NCBI RefSeq assembly: GCF_016801985.1
Contig: NZ_JAEVLS010000002.1
Span: forward strand, 186,001 to 250,000
Origin: Steroidobacter gossypii
GTDB taxonomy: Bacteria; Pseudomonadota; Gammaproteobacteria; Steroidobacterales; Steroidobacteraceae
Direction of reading: 5' to 3'
DNA: 64,000 bases
Shown here: positions 60,094 to 64,000 of the stretch, piece by piece
Layout of the letters: each line of letters starts with the position of its first letter
Position numbering within the stretch: position 1 is the stretch's first letter
Made by a program: the position numbers and the translations under genes
The notes under the pieces: generated by a model
The model's database searches: none
Told to the model about the DNA's origin: nothing
The model's input: only the letters and a program-made list of their open reading frames with translations

Positions 60094-62046
60094 ATGTCTA
60101 AATCCATTCGCCTGAAGGATCATCGGGCTGAACAGGAGCTGTTCGAGGGCCGGGCCCTGTTTGCGGCCGTGGTGATGGTGCTGGCGTTGGGGACCGTGAT
60201 CGCCCGGCTGGTCTGGCTGCAGGTCGTTCGTTACGACTATTACGTCGGCGAATCTCAAGGCAACCGCATCAAGGTCGAGCCGATTCCGGCCAACCGGGGC
60301 CTGATCCTGGATCGTAACGGTCTGCCGCTCGCCACCAACGCACCGTCTTTTCAGCTCGAGCTCACCCGGGAGCAGGTGGCCGATGTCGATGCCACCCTGG
60401 CGCAACTGGCCGAGCTCGAGCTGATCGAGAGCTCCGATCTGCCCAGGCTGCGCAAGGAGATTGGCAGCCGTCGCTCGTTCGATTCGGTGCCCATCAAGCT
60501 GCAGCTGACTGAACAGGAGCTGGCTCGCTTCGCCGCGCGCCGACATCACTTTCCGGGCGTCGAGGTGGTACCGCGATTGACTCGTCATTATCCGATGGCG
60601 AGCAGCAGTGTCCACGCCATCGGTTACGTGGCCGCAATCAGCGAAGAGGACGAAAAGAGCCTCGACATGACTCGCTACGCCGGCACCACCCTGACCGGCA
60701 AGAGCGGCGTGGAGCGCGCCTTCGAAAGCGAGTTGCACGGCTATCCCGGCGTCAGGCAATTGCTGGTGAACGCTCGGGGTCGGCGCGTCGAGCGCATCGG
60801 TCGGGAAGATGTGCCGCTCGAGACTCGCCAGCCGATCGCGGGCAACGATTTGTTTCTAACGATCGATCAGCGAGTGCAGCAGGCTGCCGAGGAGGGCTTA
60901 CGTGGCCAGCGCGGGGCGGTGGTCGCACTCGACCCGAGCAACGGCGACGTCCTGGCGTTCGTGAGTACGCCGGCATTCGATCCGAACCTTTTCGCGCGGG
61001 GTCTGACTCACGCCGAGTATCTGGCGCTGACTGGAGATCCGACGCGGCCGATGTACGACCGCGCGTTACGCGGCGTCTATCCACCCGGATCAACTGTCAA
61101 ACCTTTGTTCGCCCTCGCGGCCCTCGAGCATGGCATCGTGACTCCGCACGATACACTTTATTGCCGGGGCATGTGGTCATCGCCGGGATACGGACGCGCA
61201 CGCCGCGACTGGAAACCGGCGGGCCATGGCACCGTCGACTTGCGCAAGGCGCTTGCCACATCGTGCGACGTTTATTTCTTCGACATCGCCCGAGTGATGG
61301 GTATTGATCGGATGGCAGGCTTCCTGTCGCAGTTCGGCGTGGGCAGCCCCACGGGTATCGACATCCAAGGCGAACGGCTTGGCATCTTGCCGTCGACCGA
61401 ATGGAAGAAGCGTGCTTTCAAACGACCGGAGCTGCAGGTCTGGTTTCCGGGCGACACCATCAGCGTGGGCATCGGGCAGGGACAGATGCTGGTGACACCT
61501 GTGCAGTTGGCCCATGCGATTGCGACGTTGTCCGCGCGCGGCGTGCGTTATCAGCCACGAATGGTCCGAGCCATCCGAGACGTTCGCACCGGTCGAATTC
61601 GTGAGCTGCCACCTGTGGCATTGCCGCCCGTCAAACTATCGGATCCCGCAGCATGGGAGGTGGCCATCGGCGGCATGATGGATGTGGTGAACTCTTCCGT
61701 GGGCAGTGCCTGGTATTTTCTGCTGCCGACCCCGCAATACCGAATGGCGGGAAAAAGCGGCACCGTTCAGGTTTTCACAGTCGCGCTCACGGAGCGCGTG
61801 CGTAAGCCGGGAGAGTTGCAGGAGCATCTCCGTGATCACGCATTGTTCGTCGCCTTCGCTCCCGTCGAAGCGCCGAAGATCGCTGTTGCTGTGATCGTGG
61901 AGAATGCGCCCGCCGGCGGCTCGAAGTTCGCCGCTCCCATCGCACGGCGGATCCTGGATACATATATGCTCACGCCTGCGCAACTTGCCGAGCAGGACGC
62001 AAAACGCAAGCCCTCCCGGCCCGCGCTTCCTGCCATTGGGGAATAG
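60094..62046 (+). CDS. mrdA: Penicillin-binding protein 2 (elongation-specific transpeptidase)
   Basis: The 650-residue class B PBP has a short cytoplasmic start and one membrane helix (about 21-44). The dimerisation/pedestal domain has ANRGLILDRNGLPLATN and LTGKSGVERAFE. The transpeptidase carries Ser333-T-V-Lys336 (YPPGSTVKPLFAL), SCD and KSGT (AGKSGTVQVF). It makes peptide cross-links during cell elongation with RodA. No mreBCD, rodA or lipoprotein gene accompanies it here, so this may be a second, isolated copy or a relocated mrdA. It converges with ureF. Confidence 0.92.
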   Translation: MSKSIRLKDHRAEQELFEGRALFAAVVMVLALGTVIARLVWLQVVRYDYYVGESQGNRIKVEPIPANRGLILDRNGLPLATNAPSFQLELTREQVADVDATLAQLAELELIESSDLPRLRKEIGSRRSFDSVPIKLQLTEQELARFAARRHHFPGVEVVPRLTRHYPMASSSVHAIGYVAAISEEDEKSLDMTRYAGTTLTGKSGVERAFESELHGYPGVRQLLVNARGRRVERIGREDVPLETRQPIAGNDLFLTIDQRVQQAAEEGLRGQRGAVVALDPSNGDVLAFVSTPAFDPNLFARGLTHAEYLALTGDPTRPMYDRALRGVYPPGSTVKPLFALAALEHGIVTPHDTLYCRGMWSSPGYGRARRDWKPAGHGTVDLRKALATSCDVYFFDIARVMGIDRMAGFLSQFGVGSPTGIDIQGERLGILPSTEWKKRAFKRPELQVWFPGDTISVGIGQGQMLVTPVQLAHAIATLSARGVRYQPRMVRAIRDVRTGRIRELPPVALPPVKLSDPAAWEVAIGGMMDVVNSSVGSAWYFLLPTPQYRMAGKSGTVQVFTVALTERVRKPGELQEHLRDHALFVAFAPVEAPKIAVAVIVENAPAGGSKFAAPIARRILDTYMLTPAQLAEQDAKRKPSRPALPAIGE

Positions 62047-62196
62047 TGGGCCGCGGCCCCCATCATTTGGTTGAGTCGGCGAAGAACAATGCGCTCTCCG
62101 GGCTTCCCGTCGGCACAGAGCCGAAGATCATTTTCTGTGATGTTCGCGATCTGACTGATGCAGCGATTGAGAAGCAACGGTGAGAGCAGCTGAAGA

Positions 62197-62874
62197 TCAG
62201 GATCGGAACAGTCGCGTGTACTGAGATTCGTGGCGTGCGCTTGCCAGGCCTTGCACGATGGCGCAAGCCCCGATGTCCTCCTCTTGGATGCTGAGAGCTT
62301 GCGTTGCGAGCTGCTCCAGTCGTGGAACGAGAGAATGCAGGATGCGTTGTCCCGCGCTCTGTCCGAGCGGTACGAGTTTCACCGCGGCGAGTACCTGATT
62401 TTCCGCCCACGTCCATGCATACGCCTGCAGTGCCTCGTGCTCCGAAACGTTCCAGTTGGCGCAGGCGAAAGCGAACATCGCGGCATAGCCGAGCGACGCT
62501 GGCTGTTCGTTCGAGAGAGAATCACCTGCGCCCAGTTCACGAAGGATGCGTGCGAGCGCAGCACCCATGTGACGATCTTCGGCGCGCAGCTCTTCTGTCT
62601 CGCGGGCTGCCAGCAGGAATCGATTCCAGCGCTGCAGTTCGTTGGCATCGCCGACCACGCAAGCCCGGTGCAAACGAAGCAACACAGGCAGATCGAGCGT
62701 GGCGATAGCCTGCTGCGCCACGCCGCCGATCCACTCGAGCGCGCCAGCTTCGTCCTTGATCCAGCCGGCCTCGACGGCATATTCCAGGCCTTGCGAAAAA
62801 TGAAACGCTCCGATTGGCAACGCCGGGCTGGCCAGATGCAGGATGCGCAGCAGACGTGTCCTATCCGTGTGCAT
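62197..62874 (-). CDS. ureF: Urease accessory protein UreF
   Basis: The 225-residue protein has UreF landmarks: [20 protein letters not shown] at the start (about 7-26), followed by [12 protein letters not shown], and later [33 protein letters not shown] and QSAGQRIL. UreF bridges the UreG GTPase and urease during nickel insertion. Its start lies inside the ureE gene's 3' end (14-bp overlap). No ureG follows on this strand before the convergent mrdA. Confidence 0.93.
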   Translation of the reverse strand: MHTDRTRLLRILHLASPALPIGAFHFSQGLEYAVEAGWIKDEAGALEWIGGVAQQAIATLDLPVLLRLHRACVVGDANELQRWNRFLLAARETEELRAEDRHMGAALARILRELGAGDSLSNEQPASLGYAAMFAFACANWNVSEHEALQAYAWTWAENQVLAAVKLVPLGQSAGQRILHSLVPRLEQLATQALSIQEEDIGACAIVQGLASARHESQYTRLFRS

Positions 62875-63322
62875 GCGCCGCCAGAATGGCATGAGGATGC
62901 GCGCCGTAAGCGCCGGCCTCCGGTTCGAACGGCGCCTGCTCGACAACGACCTGCAAGCCGAGACCGCGCACCATCTCGTCCAGCACATGGTCATGCTGAT
63001 AACGGATCCAGCCCGCGCCGATTTGCAATGCGACGTGCCGGTTCCCCAGGTGATAACTCGCTCGGCACAGAGCCAGCGGGTCCGAGGCCCGCACCGTCGA
63101 GACTGTTTCGGGCTCGGCGACGACTGCGACGATGCGACCGTCGTCTGCAAGTAACAGGTCGCCGTCGCGAAGCACCGAGCCGCGTTCGAGGATCAGGCCG
63201 ACTTCTTCGCCGCTTGCCAGCGCCGTCCGTAGGCGACTCTTGTTCCGCAGCTGGAAAGGCAGCACCAGCTGCGCATTGGCGGGACGATCGGAGGCGGGAA
63301 GTTTGTAAGTGATGTTCAGCAC
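62861..63322 (-). CDS. ureE: Urease accessory nickel chaperone UreE
   Basis: The 153-residue protein has the UreE N-terminal beta domain ([20 protein letters not shown], then [20 protein letters not shown]). The C-terminal ferredoxin-like domain carries [21 protein letters not shown] and a short His-containing tail ([12 protein letters not shown]) that binds nickel. It passes Ni2+ to the UreFGH complex. It overlaps ureF by 14 bp and lies 9 bp after ureC on the same strand. Confidence 0.93.
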   Translation of the reverse strand: MLNITYKLPASDRPANAQLVLPFQLRNKSRLRTALASGEEVGLILERGSVLRDGDLLLADDGRIVAVVAEPETVSTVRASDPLALCRASYHLGNRHVALQIGAGWIRYQHDHVLDEMVRGLGLQVVVEQAPFEPEAGAYGAHPHAILAAHAHG

Positions 63323-63331
63323 GGCAGCATT

Positions 63332-64000
63332 TCAGAAAAGGAAATAACGTTGCGCCAGAGGCAGCACCTGGGCAGGCTCGCACGTCAGTAACTGACCGTC
63401 TGCGCGCACTTCATAGGTTTGTGAATCCACCTCGATTCTGGGCTGATAGCCGTTCAGCACCAGGTCGCGTTTGCGCACCGTGCGCGTGCCTTGCACCGCG
63501 ACCAGTCGCTTGTCCAGTTTCAGGCGCCCCGCCATGCCGCGATCGAGCGCGGCTTTAGAAACGAAGCTGACAGAGGTGGCGGTGCGCGCTCGACCGAGCG
63601 CGCCGAACATCGTTCGGTAGTGCACAGGCTGCGGTGTAGGAATTGACGCGTTGGGATCGCCCATGGGCGCGGCGACGATCATGCCACCTTTGATGATCAT
63701 GGCGGGCTTGGCGCCGAAGAACGCCGGACGCCACAGCACGATGTCGGCCAGCTTGCCGGCTTCGATCGAGCCGACTTCATGCGCGACTCCATGAGTCAGC
63801 GCTGGATTGATGGTGTACTTGGCGATGTAACGACGAACACGAAAGTTGTCATTGCGCGCAGTGTCCGGTGCGAGTGCGCCGCGTTGCACTTTCATTTTGT
63901 GCGCTGTCTGCCACGTGCGCGTGATGACCTCACCGACGCGACCCATAGCCTGTGAATCCGAAGAGATCATAGAGAACGCGCCGAGGTCGTGCAGGATGTC
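63332..64000 (-). CDS. ureC: Urease alpha subunit, C-terminal part
   Basis: The last 222 residues of the alpha subunit are present; the gene enters from the right edge. [17 protein letters not shown] is the conserved segment containing the Asp that binds a nickel ion and Arg/Gly residues of the active-site flap region. Further on come [31 protein letters not shown] and [14 protein letters not shown], all invariant urease features, and QRYFLF at the C terminus. It hydrolyses urea to ammonia and carbamate as part of a UreABC complex. Confidence 0.95.
   Translation of the reverse strand, partial: DILHDLGAFSMISSDSQAMGRVGEVITRTWQTAHKMKVQRGALAPDTARNDNFRVRRYIAKYTINPALTHGVAHEVGSIEAGKLADIVLWRPAFFGAKPAMIIKGGMIVAAPMGDPNASIPTPQPVHYRTMFGALGRARTATSVSFVSKAALDRGMAGRLKLDKRLVAVQGTRTVRKRDLVLNGYQPRIEVDSQTYEVRADGQLLTCEPAQVLPLAQRYFLF

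Noticed and set aside
62048-62059. GGGCCGCGGCCC palindrome just after the mrdA stop
   Set aside because: It is short, all G/C and without a T-run. It may be chance in GC-rich DNA and is not called as a terminator.
1-64000. CRISPR arrays, insertion sequences, prophage or tRNA genes
   Set aside because: No repeat-spacer array, transposase-like protein, integrase or tRNA-like cloverleaf was seen.

Overview
The window looks like chromosomal DNA from a high-GC gammaproteobacterium that grows on plant polysaccharides. The affiliation is inferred from several things. There is a Xanthomonadales/Steroidobacter-style TonB-dependent receptor with no SusD partner. There are pbpC and mrdA cell-wall genes, a PEP-CTERM protein, and a signal-peptide-rich pectin/rhamnose locus. 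I see no rRNA, tRNA, CRISPR array, insertion sequence or phage gene. Coding density is high, and many neighbouring genes share ATGA, GTGA or TGATG start/stop overlaps.

Layout. 1-2.2 kb: the start of an NAD(P)-binding oxidoreductase, then a small metal-handling operon (CopL-like protein, outer-membrane protein, HMA metal-binding protein, MerT-like membrane protein) closed by a strong terminator. 2.3-6.6 kb: a family 1 glycosyltransferase, a PNPOx-like protein, an O-methyltransferase-like protein, a GFA protein and a secreted alpha/beta hydrolase. 6.6-8.7 kb: a BlaI/BlaR1-type sensor pair with two operator copies, divergent from the hydrolase. 8.8-11.1 kb: convergent, slightly overlapping genes for the ligase and polymerase halves of a LigD-type end-joining system. 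11.3-15.0 kb: a haloperoxidase-like hydrolase, a short AraC regulator and an SDR, facing three poorly characterised genes.

Centre, 15.1-40.7 kb: a locus for depolymerising rhamnogalacturonan/pectin and using L-rhamnose. An IclR regulator and an L-rhamnose 1-dehydrogenase-like SDR diverge from a tightly packed run: L-rhamnonate dehydratase, FAH-family diketo-acid hydrolase, SDR, lactonase-like amidohydrolase, RhaT, an ACS-type MFS transporter, GH78 rhamnosidase, GH28 and a pectate lyase. Next come a PL22 lyase fused to a glycosidase-like domain, a GH106 rhamnosidase, a DUF4861 protein, a GH105 lipoprotein and a TonB-dependent receptor. Polymer fragments would enter through the receptor and be trimmed in the periplasm. 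Rhamnose would be imported by RhaT and oxidised without phosphorylation to pyruvate and L-lactate. Candidate operators lie at the rhmD/IclR and receptor promoters.

41.0-48.9 kb: a bacterial alpha-2-macroglobulin with a thioester motif, overlapped by pbpC (PBP1C). 49-55 kb: a small exported protein, a CarS-like membrane protein, a membrane-anchored SDR, a potassium channel and a large beta-propeller lipoprotein. 55-59 kb: an omega-amino-acid transaminase/mmsA pair with a divergent LysR regulator. 59-62 kb: a PEP-CTERM protein and mrdA (PBP2). 62.2-64 kb: the end of a urease operon (ureC-ureE-ureF) running off the right edge, with no ureG after ureF.
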